From: Sulfurovum sp. FS08-3
GTDB taxonomy: Bacteria > Campylobacterota > Campylobacteria > Campylobacterales > Sulfurovaceae
NCBI GenBank assembly: GCA_000830175.1
Contig: JQIS01000009.1
Coordinates: 198,994 to 262,993 of the forward strand
Direction: 5' to 3'
DNA: 64,000 bases
In this document: positions 31,901 to 37,755 of the stretch, piece by piece
Layout: each line of letters starts with the position of its first letter
Position numbering within the stretch: the first letter of the stretch is position 1
Position numbers and translations under genes: made by a program
Notes under the pieces: model-generated
What the model saw: the letters and a program-made list of their open reading frames with translations, nothing else
What the model was told of the DNA's origin: nothing
The model's database searches: none

Positions 31901-33319
31901 AACTCAACGCTCTCTTATACGATAAGTATCAACGTCACCGCCACTCCACCACCTGCCAACAACGCCCCAACAGCAGGGTTTAGCTTCGTGGTATCGGGTT
32001 TGAGTGCAAATTTCATCGATGACTCCACCGATAGTGACGGTGCGATTGTCTCATGGGAGTGGAGCTTTGGCGATGGCAACAGTTCAACGCTCCAAAACCC
32101 AACCCATACCTACGCAACAGCAGGGGAGTACAACGTAAGACTCAAAGTGACCGACGAGGATGGAGAGAGCATCGAAACAACCCAAACGGTAACGCTAACG
32201 GCTTTAACGCCAGAAAACAACACAACCGTTGAAGATAACGTAACCCAAACGGAGAATAATACAACCGTTGAAAACAACACAACTCAAATAGAGGAGAATG
32301 CAACGGCTGAAGAAAATCCAATCCAAACAGAGAGCAATACAACCGTTAAAGATAACGTAACTCAAACAGAGAACAATACAACGGTTGAAGATAACACAAC
32401 CCATCCTATAACCAACCCCGATGAGAACAACGATACTATCATCGAAAACAAAGGTGACACAGAGACAAACACAACGCAACGTGAAGAGAACACGACTTTG
32501 GAAGCAAACACCACGCTATCACCCGAGGGTAATCTTTTGGAGATATTCGAAGCAAACACTACCCAAGTGCCATTAGAAGAGAACGCTACCGCCGATACCA
32601 ACGAATCACTCGAACAAAACACTACGCAAGATGAAGAGATAGAAGATAGCGTCACTACACACGATGGTATCTATACAATCCAAATAGCCGATACGATTGT
32701 AGAGTTTGCACACAATCACGAAGTCCAAATCGATGAAGATAGTGATAGTATCAAAGCTACGATTGTCATGGAGCATCAAATCATAGAAATACGCCTCAAT
32801 AAAGCGACTCAAATGCTTACTATTACTCTCACCGATTCTTTGAGCGGTCACACAAAAAGCGTAACGTTCAACCTCAAAGGGAGTCAAGCGTTTGTGGATG
32901 AAGAGGGGAATATCAGTATCGCAACGCCCACACAAGAGGCTACGCACAGCATCAAAACAACCCTTACGCCTCGTGGCAACATAGAACACATTGTGATTTT
33001 TGAACGCCAAACAACCAAAGCACTCTTTGAAGTCGATGCCAACACAACAATGGATGAAAACGCAACGCTTACGACGCAAACGCAAATAGAACAAGATGGA
33101 TTCATCTACCGAGCCATTGTAATCACCAACCGCAAAGGCAAAAGCAAAACAAAGTTTATCAAGATCAATAGCGTTACGGGTGAGTCTATAGAGCTACGCC
33201 ACACCCTTAGAAGCGATAGGGAGTTTAGACACGGCTCTACCGTTAGAGTCTTTGTGCGAAACGGCAAACTCTTTATCCAATCTAAGACGCCCTTAGACGA
33301 TGATTTAATGATTGAATAA
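25916..33319 (+). CDS. Giant secreted multidomain nuclease (ExeM/NucH-like) with glycosylation-sequon linker
   Basis: 2467 residues from the ATG at 25916 (GAGGAG 10 bp upstream); signal peptide about 1-32 ending in ANA. Visible order: an N-terminal domain (GEEIFFTDGEWN); Big_5-type Ig (about 229-340, TPPTIASTTPADNATGV); a beta-sandwich; a DUF3616-like propeller (about 640-970); lamin-tail domain (about 980-1075, LVFNEVLADP); Fn3-like; an OB-type domain (about 1300-1430); endonuclease/exonuclease/phosphatase domain (about 1570-1895) with VVGFMEIENN, VGDMNAYAKEEP and QSDHDPVV; a cadherin-like repeat; PKD (about 2015-2095, WSFGDGNSS); an Asn/Thr-rich linker (about 2097-2242) with 16 D/E-X-N-X-S/T sites; and a beta-rich C-terminus of unknown type. 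Likely degrades extracellular DNA. Confidence 0.9.
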   Translation: MGKLFLLIKNLLLSIVMLGYLGTHANAALSAGDIAFVGFNADDNDDFAFVALVDIPSGEEIFFTDGEWNSTNFEFGEGTLQWNAPLGGIAKGSVVIIDGKTPLVNIGTITEIDTDFNLAASGDQIFAYQSSAYNATPSSFLSAFTNKGSGSDLNLTNTGLTLGINAIDFTSIHGEGDDGGYFNGARSGEVSFSNYLTIVNNANNWGVESSNGANVVANFAGNFTIGGDTTPPTIASTTPADNATGVMIDNNLTIVFNESVAKGSGNIYIYKMSDDTKADTIDVAHVTLSNGDKSVTINPLSDLESNTAYYIKIANGAFKDSSDNNFSGIDNNSTWNFTTIGTNRNQMVIWTFDSLSNIAHDVEIAPKTDDTIGTPTLKQLYQEIDNNGKGGVAYTDSEGVSQGANSAIAWDDIKGDGNDAQLLIAINTTHWSALAIRFDYKSDSADSFDLEYSIDGGVTWSKAFNNEAITTGSFKSKSLDLSSATAINNQPLVLFKFSDFDNNGNDKLTLDNIEITGIKDSTAMSASPIITASSTTTSYLQLNESGMGFVSAALNDTTDPAKTLGIDFNLSDPDTAVGSLIVSATSSNQSVVANSDLVLSGTGATRNLKITPKAKGTADITVTVSDSVNTNSYIIAYRVSDNSSSNARFHTDAADGSAAIAIDANYMLVADDEDQIIRVYDRNHSGLPIKTINMNSALGLEGQQEVDTEATTQIGNTIYWMGSHSNESDGTQANDRALIFKTTLLGTGASTTLTFVGKYTALESDLTSWDSTNAHGLGANHYGLSASGADGKVPEATDGLSIEGLTMAPSSTTTAYLGFRAPNVNVSDRNRSLIVPITNFDTFMDATPAFGTPIELDLGGRGIRSIECNAHGCIIIAGSSDSSGNFALYTWSGVANDKPQLRSATLSGEGSFEGIVELPSSDFMGSNGDAKTIQVIRDNGDTDWYGTATKAKKLEQNNWKKFQSDMVVLGSVSVATTSVLHHLVFNEVLADPNSATNNFDTDGDGVAEIADEFVEIYNTSSSTLDVSGLQFWDAGSNNYFTVPNATTLGANSFIVVIASIAGGTLPSVSAGSHAYSTNGSLSLSNGGDNLVLYDPSFDNYIQAIFNGDAIDDVTTYTGFSATATRIGSILDFGSDMAGVSLALSQDGNASNPVKHNAIGTGTTLATPGNANKETIHPEPTNHPTLFQATTNSALQITTTWIDATGTTTPSGYLIVCSKTNSFSDPVDATAQIDDSCSDGSGAKNIAQGIQTYQWSGLETNTTYYFKIYPYTNSGNNIDYKIDATPLSDDNKTDTVSSSNTLIHEIQGGSDTSPMIGQIVTVEAIVVGDFQNGDGDTKRDLEGFYIQEEDNESDSNASTSEGLFIHEAGDTATNVNIGDKVRITGVVAELYGQTQLSSPTITVLSSGNTLPTPATVALPTSGTVGVGSGNTYQPDLEKYESMRVTFGGTLSITEMYQLDRYSEIKLSQGGRLEQFTQNNTPNTANYTAHLKSVGARTIVYEDGLTGSNNPIDFDGFASFSTASDKRMGDTIDNLTGVLGFGYDLWRVRSAQDGSVSFTKANNRPTTPSNVGGNLKVASLNVLNYFNTIGNTCGLSGTEECRGANDATELARQTQKLVKVLQSLDADVVGFMEIENNYHQGTPAVKYLVDELNSKLGSTVYEYVLPSGNVGDDVIAVGMIYKIATVQLATGTTVEILDDTNLPVGMSGTIFNGSGTNRSPLAATFEEIATGEKFTFVVAHMKSKGSAGTNTGDTDLGDGAGASNGTRVLGVTALKKWLDSDPTNSSDNDFLIVGDMNAYAKEEPITYLENNGYTDLARHFMGSSAYSYVFDGQIGTLDYAFANSSLKLQVKGATEWHINADEASAIDYNTDFGRDITIFDGTLPYRQSDHDPVVIGLKLGNSIPTSKNATISLAQNATYTFGGANFYFDDNDTSDTLQKVIITSLPSKGSLKLNSVAVTPNQEINVSDVTKLTYAPNTNEYGNSYTSFGFKVNDGEDNSTLSYTISINVTATPPPANNAPTAGFSFVVSGLSANFIDDSTDSDGAIVSWEWSFGDGNSSTLQNPTHTYATAGEYNVRLKVTDEDGESIETTQTVTLTALTPENNTTVEDNVTQTENNTTVENNTTQIEENATAEENPIQTESNTTVKDNVTQTENNTTVEDNTTHPITNPDENNDTIIENKGDTETNTTQREENTTLEANTTLSPEGNLLEIFEANTTQVPLEENATADTNESLEQNTTQDEEIEDSVTTHDGIYTIQIADTIVEFAHNHEVQIDEDSDSIKATIVMEHQIIEIRLNKATQMLTITLTDSLSGHTKSVTFNLKGSQAFVDEEGNISIATPTQEATHSIKTTLTPRGNIEHIVIFERQTTKALFEVDANTTMDENATLTTQTQIEQDGFIYRAIVITNRKGKSKTKFIKINSVTGESIELRHTLRSDREFRHGSTVRVFVRNGKLFIQSKTPLDDDLMIE
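32206..32640 (+). repeat. Imperfect coding repeat, sequon-rich linker
   Basis: Inside the nuclease gene the DNA repeats a unit encoding NTTVEDNVTQTENNTTVE with variations; two clear copies are offset by 117 bp (39 codons), starting near 32215 and 32332. Further degenerate units with E-x-N-T-T continue to about 32640. The repeats keep the reading frame and the sites rather than the exact bases, which points to selection on the protein. Confidence 0.8.
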
Positions 33320-33344
33320 CAAGACCAAAAAAGGAGAAAAACAG

Positions 33345-33608
33345 ATGAAAAGATTGATAACGCTTACACTTTTAGCCTTTGCGTTAGGGAGTTGCGGGGG
33401 ACAAAGCTGTCCCAATAGTGTCGAGGTATTAGCCATTGATGCACTGTGCAATGAGAGCGACGATACCGCTCTCTATACACCACTTCAAAAGGGAGATATT
33501 GTAACCAAAGAAGAAGAGGAGAGTATTGTCCACATTCTCCACAATCAAAACAACGAGAAGTTTATCTGCATAGAGAGAGGCAAAGCCTCAATTATAAGAG
33601 GAGTATAA
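33345..33608 (+). CDS. Small lipoprotein
   Basis: 87 residues from the ATG at 33345, with AAGGAG upstream; a frame start at 33312 would overlap the nuclease stop and lacks an SD. MKRLITLTLLAFALGSCGG is a lipoprotein signal with lipobox LGSC. The mature part has four more Cys (QSCPNS, DALCNES, FICIE) and ends KASIIRGV. I do not recognise a family. It follows the nuclease gene by 25 bp and may be its partner at the cell surface. Confidence 0.7.
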   Translation: MKRLITLTLLAFALGSCGGQSCPNSVEVLAIDALCNESDDTALYTPLQKGDIVTKEEEESIVHILHNQNNEKFICIERGKASIIRGV

Positions 33609-33621
33609 AATTTAACCTCGC

Positions 33622-33663
33622 ACCTTGCTCAACCCATCCTCTTTGGGTGGGTCATTGCAAGGT
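33622..33663. terminator. Hairpin between lipoprotein and helicase genes
   Basis: ACCTTGC (33622-33628) pairs with GCAAGGT (33657-33663), and inside it ACCCA pairs with TGGGT (33632-33636, 33644-33648). It stands between two convergent genes and could end both transcripts, but there is no clear T-run on either side, so terminator function is uncertain. Confidence 0.4.
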
Positions 33664-33730
33664 AGGAGGCAAATCCATGGCTTAGGATTGCTTTGCTTTG
33701 TTTGTGGGGTATGTTTTAAGTGCGTAAGGG

Positions 33731-35209
33731 TTAATCCCACTTCTTTTTGGTGCTGTGGTTTCGATCACCGCTTCGGCTACCACCACCACCGCTGCTGTGG
33801 TTTCGGTTTCGATTTCGGCTTTGAGCGTTTCGGTTGCCACCACCGCCACCGCCTCTTCGTCGTCCCTTATCTTCTCTCTCTTTGGATTTTTGCTCAATGA
33901 GGCGTTCGATTTGAGTCAAATTCATACCAATGACATTAGCACCCATAATCTCGTTTTGTTTTTGCACCAACGAGACAAGTTTGTAAGCAATAGCGGTAAT
34001 ATCAAGATGCGAAGAGAGCTTTTTGACAACCTCATGAGCGCTTTGAGCTTCGTCGGTGTTGAGAATAAGCTGCATAAGATTATCTTGTTGTGAATTAACC
34101 ACTTCATCTTTGGTAGGAATCTCTTGGGTGGTAATTTTTGAACCAATATCTTTTTGAATTTTTTGAAGGGCTTTGAGTTCACTAGGTGTTACGAGTGTAA
34201 TTGCCTCTCCCTCTTTTCCTGCTCTTCCTGTTCGTCCGATACGATGCACATAACTCTCGCTATCAAAAGGAATATGGTAGTTAAAGACGTGCGATACATC
34301 ATTGACATCAAGCCCACGCGCTGCAACATCGGTAGCGACGAAAATATCCACTTGCCCTTGTTTGAAAGCTCGAATGACTACCTCACGTTGGCGTTGTTCC
34401 ATATCTCCGTGAAGTCCTTTGGCTTTGAAACCTGAAGCGACCAAATGCGTCACCAACCTATCTACCTCTTTTTTCATACGGCAAAAGATAATCGCTTTGG
34501 AGGGGTTTTTGTAGTCAATCAAACGAATAAGTGCATCATCTCGTTCGCTTTCGCTCATGACATAGTAGTCTTGCGTAATATTTTTGTTGGTAGAATCACT
34601 TTTGGTAATGGTAATGGTTGTAGGCTCTACCAAAATTTCATTGGCAAGTACCTTGATGGCTTGAGGCATAGTAGCCGAAAACATCAACGTTTGTTTTTTG
34701 TGGCTAAAGAGTTTAAAAATCTGCTTAATCTCATCCAAAAATCCCATATCAAGCATCTCATCGGCCTCATCAAGGACAATAAATTTGGGTTTGATTTTGA
34801 GTTTACCGCTTTTGAGAAGGTCTTGCAATCTCCCTGGAGTAGCGACAATGATATTGGCAAAGCTAATACGCTCCAATTGTTTGTTGTAAGCCGTTCCGCC
34901 ATAAACGGTAGCGGTTTTGATATTGGAGAGTCGTCCAAAACGGTACAACTCATCGCTTACTTGCATGGCAAGTTCACGAGTAGGGACAATCACAAGGGCT
35001 TCGATACCGCTTTTGCCATCCATTAGATTAATCATAGGCAAACCAAAAGCTGCCGTTTTTCCTGTACCTGTGTGGGCTTGCGCTATGACATCTTTGCCCT
35101 CCAAAATAGGGGGAATAGCCTCTTTTTGTATCGGACTAGGCTCTTTGAAACCCGCCTCATCAATGGCCTCTTGAAGTGTGGACTTGAAGTTAAAATCGTT
35201 AAAATTCAT
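33731..35209 (-). CDS. DEAD-box RNA helicase, RhlE/CsdA type
   Basis: 492 residues from the ATG at 35209. All helicase motifs are visible: Q motif in FKEPSPIQKEAIPPIL, AHTGTGKT, PTRELA, VLDEADEMLDMGF, FSAT, and HRIGRTGRAG. The C-terminal 50 residues are Gly/Arg/Asn-rich (RRRGGGGGGNRN, then HSSGGGGSRSGDR), an RNA-binding tail. It remodels RNA in ribosome assembly or decay, and such genes are commonly cold-induced. A long AT-rich upstream region may be its leader. Confidence 0.93.
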   Translation of the reverse strand: MNFNDFNFKSTLQEAIDEAGFKEPSPIQKEAIPPILEGKDVIAQAHTGTGKTAAFGLPMINLMDGKSGIEALVIVPTRELAMQVSDELYRFGRLSNIKTATVYGGTAYNKQLERISFANIIVATPGRLQDLLKSGKLKIKPKFIVLDEADEMLDMGFLDEIKQIFKLFSHKKQTLMFSATMPQAIKVLANEILVEPTTITITKSDSTNKNITQDYYVMSESERDDALIRLIDYKNPSKAIIFCRMKKEVDRLVTHLVASGFKAKGLHGDMEQRQREVVIRAFKQGQVDIFVATDVAARGLDVNDVSHVFNYHIPFDSESYVHRIGRTGRAGKEGEAITLVTPSELKALQKIQKDIGSKITTQEIPTKDEVVNSQQDNLMQLILNTDEAQSAHEVVKKLSSHLDITAIAYKLVSLVQKQNEIMGANVIGMNLTQIERLIEQKSKEREDKGRRRGGGGGGNRNAQSRNRNRNHSSGGGGSRSGDRNHSTKKKWD

Positions 35210-35404
35210 CAATTTCTCTTTTGTGTTAATTTTTCATTAATATCGATCTATATTAGCTAAAGCCAAATATCTCCTACGATTAATGAGAAGCCAACTTTAG
35301 GTCAATTGAAATTTCCATTTTGATTTGTGATTAAGATAGAAAGATACTATATAAAATGAAAGGCGATTATAGCGTAAAAAATCTAAAAAAGATATACTAA
35401 TTAT

Positions 35405-35441
35405 AAGAAAAACAAAAAATAACAAACTTTTAAACAATCTT
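35405..35441 (+). repeat. 37-bp direct repeat, copy 1
   Basis: Identical over 37 bp to 40436-40472. It begins AAGAAAAACAAAAAATAACA and ends TTTTAAACAATCTT. The two copies bound about 5.0 kb that contain three toxin-antitoxin remnants and two secreted-protein genes. No integrase or transposase is present between them. Confidence 0.9.
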
Positions 35442-35447
35442 TTCCCC

Positions 35448-35481
35448 TTCTCGTTCCACCTTAAGAGAGGCGAAACGAGAA
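35448..35481. repeat. 34-bp palindromic repeat, copy 1
   Basis: Arms TTCTCGTTCC and AACGAGAA around a CTTAAGAG centre. It differs from copy 2 (35983-36016) at only two positions. Related degenerate copies occur at 36553-36575 and 46941-46969 in the opposite sense. Confidence 0.8.
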
Positions 35482-35588
35482 AAAGATGTAACGGTTGAAG
35501 TGAGGGATATGGCGATTTAAATATCTTAATGCGACATTAAAAGCTTGAATTATCGCCCTCTATAGCCTTGTTTCTCACCTCTGATTTG

Positions 35589-35837
35589 TTATGGGTTGGC
35601 TAATCCACGACTATGATTGTCTGCATAAACATCCAATAAATTTCTTATCATTTTTTGATATTGAGTATGATGTTTTTTAGCTTCTGCTTTAAAAAAATCA
35701 ACACTCTCTTTTGTCAAAGAAATGGTAACTTTTACATTTTCTTCTTTAAGGATTAAATCTTTTGGTGATGGTAAAAAATCTCCTATGATTTTTATATCTC
35801 CAATTGGTTCATCTGTATATTTAATTATTTTCTTCAT
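35589..35837 (-). CDS. BrnA-like antitoxin
   Basis: 82 residues from the ATG at 35837, with AAGGA 11 bp upstream. The body VKVTISLTKESVDFFKAEAK is the ribbon-helix-helix DNA-binding/antitoxin domain, and HHTQYQKMIRNLLDVYADNH is the following helix pair, as in BrnA antitoxins. The N-terminal 35 residues (KYTDEPIGDIKIIGDFLPSP) are normal for the family. The toxin gene upstream is reduced to a short piece fused in frame, so this antitoxin is an orphan. It may still repress its own promoter. Confidence 0.75.
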   Translation of the reverse strand: MKKIIKYTDEPIGDIKIIGDFLPSPKDLILKEENVKVTISLTKESVDFFKAEAKKHHTQYQKMIRNLLDVYADNHSRGLANP

Positions 35838-35921
35838 AAATCTTTTTTCCTTAGAAAGATGATGTTTTTCTTGGTTTGATATATTTTTGTTATCATCCCA
35901 TTCAAAGTTTGCTTTTTTCAT
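35838..35921 (-). pseudogene. BrnT toxin N-terminal fragment fused to antitoxin
   Basis: 28 codons starting at the ATG at 35921: NFEWDDNKNISNQEKHHLS is the conserved start of BrnT ribonuclease toxins (FEWDxxKxxxNxxKHxxxF). About 60 further residues of BrnT, including its catalytic strands, are missing and the frame runs directly into the BrnA-like antitoxin. The deletion leaves the antitoxin's own SD intact. Confidence 0.7.
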
Positions 35922-35982
35922 AGAGATAGTCTATCATAAGTTTTATAAAATAGCAATACTTTTATATGTTGAATTTGATTTC

Positions 35983-36016
35983 TTCTCGTTCCACCTTAAG
36001 AGAGACGGAACGAGAA
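35983..36016. repeat. 34-bp palindromic repeat, copy 2
   Basis: Perfect 10-bp arms TTCTCGTTCC and GGAACGAGAA with a 14-bp centre. It sits 6 bp upstream of the -35 box of the next gene's promoter, so it might double as an operator, but other copies away from promoters suggest a dispersed repeat. Confidence 0.8.
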
Positions 36017-36022
36017 AATTTC

Positions 36023-36051
36023 TTGACAATTAGTATCTAAAAGGATACAAT
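36023..36051 (+). promoter_or_regulatory. Near-consensus sigma-70 promoter of the HigB-like locus
   Basis: TTGACA (36023-36028), a 17-bp spacer and TACAAT (36046-36051). The toxin ATG lies only 5 bp after the -10 box, so the message would be almost leaderless; an AAGGA at 36041-36045 falls inside the spacer and could not be in that transcript. Confidence 0.65.
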
Positions 36052-36056
36052 TATTT

Positions 36057-36272
36057 ATGTATGAAATTAAAGAGACAGAGTATTTTAGCAAATGGCTCAA
36101 AAAGCTCAAAGATATTAGAGGCAAAGTTACTATTTTGAGACGCATTGAGAGAATCAAAAAAGGTAATTTTGGTGATTTTAAACCTATCAGCCAAGATTTA
36201 TGGGAGCTTAGAGTCACCGTCGGTGCTAGATATAGAGTCTATTATACTAAGCAAGGCAATGAGAATGAGTAG
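36057..36272 (+). pseudogene. HigB/RelE-type killer protein, C-terminally truncated
   Basis: 71 residues: MYEIKETEYFSKWLKKLKD, then RIERIKKGNFGDFKPI and LWELRVTVGARYRVYYTKQG are the well-known killer-protein family (about 95-105 residues in full). The protein stops right after GNENE, where the family continues with a strand (IILL) and a C-terminal helix needed for the fold. The stop lies inside the following antitoxin gene. Probably inactive. The residues that remain are well conserved, so the loss is recent. Confidence 0.75.
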
Positions 36273-36540
36273 TGTAAAAGATTTTGATATTAGTGAGTAT
36301 TTGGATGATAGGGAGACGATTGAAGAGTATCTCAATCAAGCACTAAAAGATGGCGATATGAATGAGATATTAGAAGCCATTGGCAATATAGCAAAAGCCA
36401 AAGGAATCACACAAATATCCAAAGATACAGGCTTAGGTCGTGAGAGCCTCTACAAAAGTTTTGCCAAAGGTGCTAAACCTCGCTTTGAGACCGTACTAAA
36501 GGTGCTACAGAGCTTTGATATTCGATTGCAAGTAGGATAG
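36265..36540 (+). CDS. HigA-type antidote protein (XRE fold)
   Basis: 91 residues from the ATG at 36265 (another ATG at 36259); the start overlaps the truncated toxin stop. It matches the addiction-module antidote family: FDISEYLDDRETIEEYLNQA, GDMNEILEAIGNIAKAKG, then the helix-turn-helix ISKDTGLGRESLYKSFAKG and FETVLKVLQSF. It appears complete and could bind DNA. Its usual toxin partner is the truncated gene directly upstream. Confidence 0.85.
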   Translation: MSSVKDFDISEYLDDRETIEEYLNQALKDGDMNEILEAIGNIAKAKGITQISKDTGLGRESLYKSFAKGAKPRFETVLKVLQSFDIRLQVG

Positions 36541-36552
36541 AGCGATATTCAC

Positions 36553-36575
36553 TCTCTCCTGAGGCGGAACAAGAA
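36553..36575. repeat. Palindromic repeat, degenerate half copy 3
   Basis: TCTCTCCTGAGGCGGAACAAGAA resembles the reverse complement of one half of the 34-bp palindrome (five differences in 23). It lies just after the antidote stop. Confidence 0.5.
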
Positions 36576-36605
36576 AAAATATGCAGATGCAATGGTACTT
36601 TGGAA

Positions 36606-36623
36606 GTGGGACTTCAGTCCCAC
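36606..36623. repeat. GTGGGACT palindrome, copy A
   Basis: GTGGGACTTCAGTCCCAC has 8-bp arms and a 2-bp loop. It overlaps the stop codon of the minus-strand gene ending at 36614; that gene's last codons and TGA come from it. The surrounding 23 bp match the reverse complement of copies B and C with one difference. Confidence 0.85.
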
Positions 36624-37645
36624 CTATTGGCTTGGATAGTAATGATAAAATTATTTTCTGCGTTTTTTATGGTAGTGAGGGCGTATCGGGGTTTGTCGCC
36701 GTACACAAAGTATTTGGTGTTCACTGGGTCGGCATCGGTTTTTTGATCGTCTTTTCCTGTATTGTTTGGTTCGCTATCATCTGAGGCATCGTATTTTTGC
36801 CAACTTCCCGTAACGCCAAAATTTTCCATTAAAGTAAAAATTAAATCTTGCCGTGTTTGAGGAATTTCGCCATTGGAGTTTGAGATTTGATATTTAATAG
36901 TTCCGTCTGAATATGAAATTTCCTCTGCGGTTTGGAAATACTCGTCTCCGTTTGCCTCTCCGCAAGTGGGGTTTGGCGAACACACTCCGCCGTTTGGGGA
37001 GTAGCCATCAGCACAAGTAAAACCGGTACAAGTTCCCCAACTATTTCTTTCAATATCCCAAGTTTGAGTTCCGTTTGATGACGCATTTAGGGGAGTACAA
37101 GTTCGAGAACCTGCCTCGACTATGGCTTCCATATAAATTTGCCGAGAAGAACTATTTGTTCCAAGATTTATCCCCGTAGTAGAAAAAATTTCTGATTTGT
37201 TTAAATTTGTAGATGGATTTCCATAGATAAAAACATCATAGGTGTTCTGAAAACCTTTATAAATTTTTAGTCGAACAGGTACATTTCCAGAATTTACAGT
37301 AGTGTATCCTGTAAGAGTTCGTCCGTTATTGGTTAGAGTATTTGTTATCCTTTTTTCTCCTGTAAAAACCTCCGTAACACACACTGCCTCATCCCCAGTA
37401 CCACTACAGGTAAAATCGCTATTAGAAAGAAAAATATTTCCAGAAATATCTCCTAAAAAATATGGTAAATTTTGAAATCGTAAAGTATTTCCAATAGAAA
37501 TATTTTTTGAGTCAGCATAACTCGATTCAGAAGTAAATTTCACTTTACTACTAAAAGTATCTGTAGATCGATCTGTAGCAAAAGAGTGAGAGCCAAAAAA
37601 AATTAAAAACCCCAGAGAAAAAAAGAAAAGAAAATATTTTTTCAT
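36614..37645 (-). CDS. Secreted protein of unknown function
   Basis: 343 residues; signal peptide FLFFFSLGFLIFFGSHSFA. The first 190 residues look beta-rich. A Cys-rich stretch follows (CTPLNASSNGTQTW, WGTCTGFTCADGYSPNGG, VCSPNPTCGEANG), reminiscent of small disulfide-linked extracellular modules. No catalytic motif seen. The C-terminal codons (NRWD then stop) come from a GTGGGACT palindrome, so the protein may have been shortened by it. AT-rich and inside the direct-repeat-bounded patch. Probably exported to the periplasm or surface. Confidence 0.65.
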   Translation of the reverse strand: MKKYFLFFFSLGFLIFFGSHSFATDRSTDTFSSKVKFTSESSYADSKNISIGNTLRFQNLPYFLGDISGNIFLSNSDFTCSGTGDEAVCVTEVFTGEKRITNTLTNNGRTLTGYTTVNSGNVPVRLKIYKGFQNTYDVFIYGNPSTNLNKSEIFSTTGINLGTNSSSRQIYMEAIVEAGSRTCTPLNASSNGTQTWDIERNSWGTCTGFTCADGYSPNGGVCSPNPTCGEANGDEYFQTAEEISYSDGTIKYQISNSNGEIPQTRQDLIFTLMENFGVTGSWQKYDASDDSEPNNTGKDDQKTDADPVNTKYFVYGDKPRYALTTIKNAENNFIITIQANRWD

Positions 37646-37698
37646 AAAAAAAATTGATTTATATGTATATTGCTTCCATTATACAATATTTTTAGACA

Positions 37699-37743
37699 AT
37701 AAAAAAGAGCCAGAAAAAATAATTTTTTTCTGGCTCTTTTTTA
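37699..37743 (-). terminator. Strong bidirectional rho-independent terminator
   Basis: AAAAAAGAGCCAG and CTGGCTCTTTTTT form a long stem, extended by A/T runs, with a short AT loop and T-runs on both strands. It lies 13-57 bp past the stop of the minus-strand lipoprotein gene and upstream of the next minus-strand gene, and so separates the two. Confidence 0.85.
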
Positions 37744-37755
37744 TTTTTTTTCTTT

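Larger units (their letters stand above)
35213..35588. other. Gene-free stretch between helicase and antitoxin genes
   Basis: 376 bp without a supported gene. It holds the divergent helicase leader, copy 1 of the 37-bp direct repeat (35405-35441), copy 1 of the 34-bp palindrome (35448-35481), and a looser inverted repeat with arms GGCGAT and ATCGCC around 35510-35560 that could end the antitoxin transcript. Confidence 0.6.

Noticed and set aside
32206-32640. Repeated short units that could suggest a CRISPR array
   Set aside because: The repeats are in frame inside a long secreted protein, vary in sequence and spacing, and have no constant repeat/spacer alternation.
33682-33914. Overlapping frames opposite the helicase C-terminus
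   Set aside because: They are the complement of the Gly/Arg-rich tail and have biased composition and no ribosome site.
35213-35404. Possible small RNA or riboswitch in the helicase leader
   Set aside because: The stretch is AT-rich with no convincing paired elements; nothing beyond a long leader can be supported.
37699-37743. Inverted repeat as an insertion-sequence end
   Set aside because: Its A/T-flanked GC stem with T-runs on both strands is a textbook terminator and there is no transposase or matching second end.
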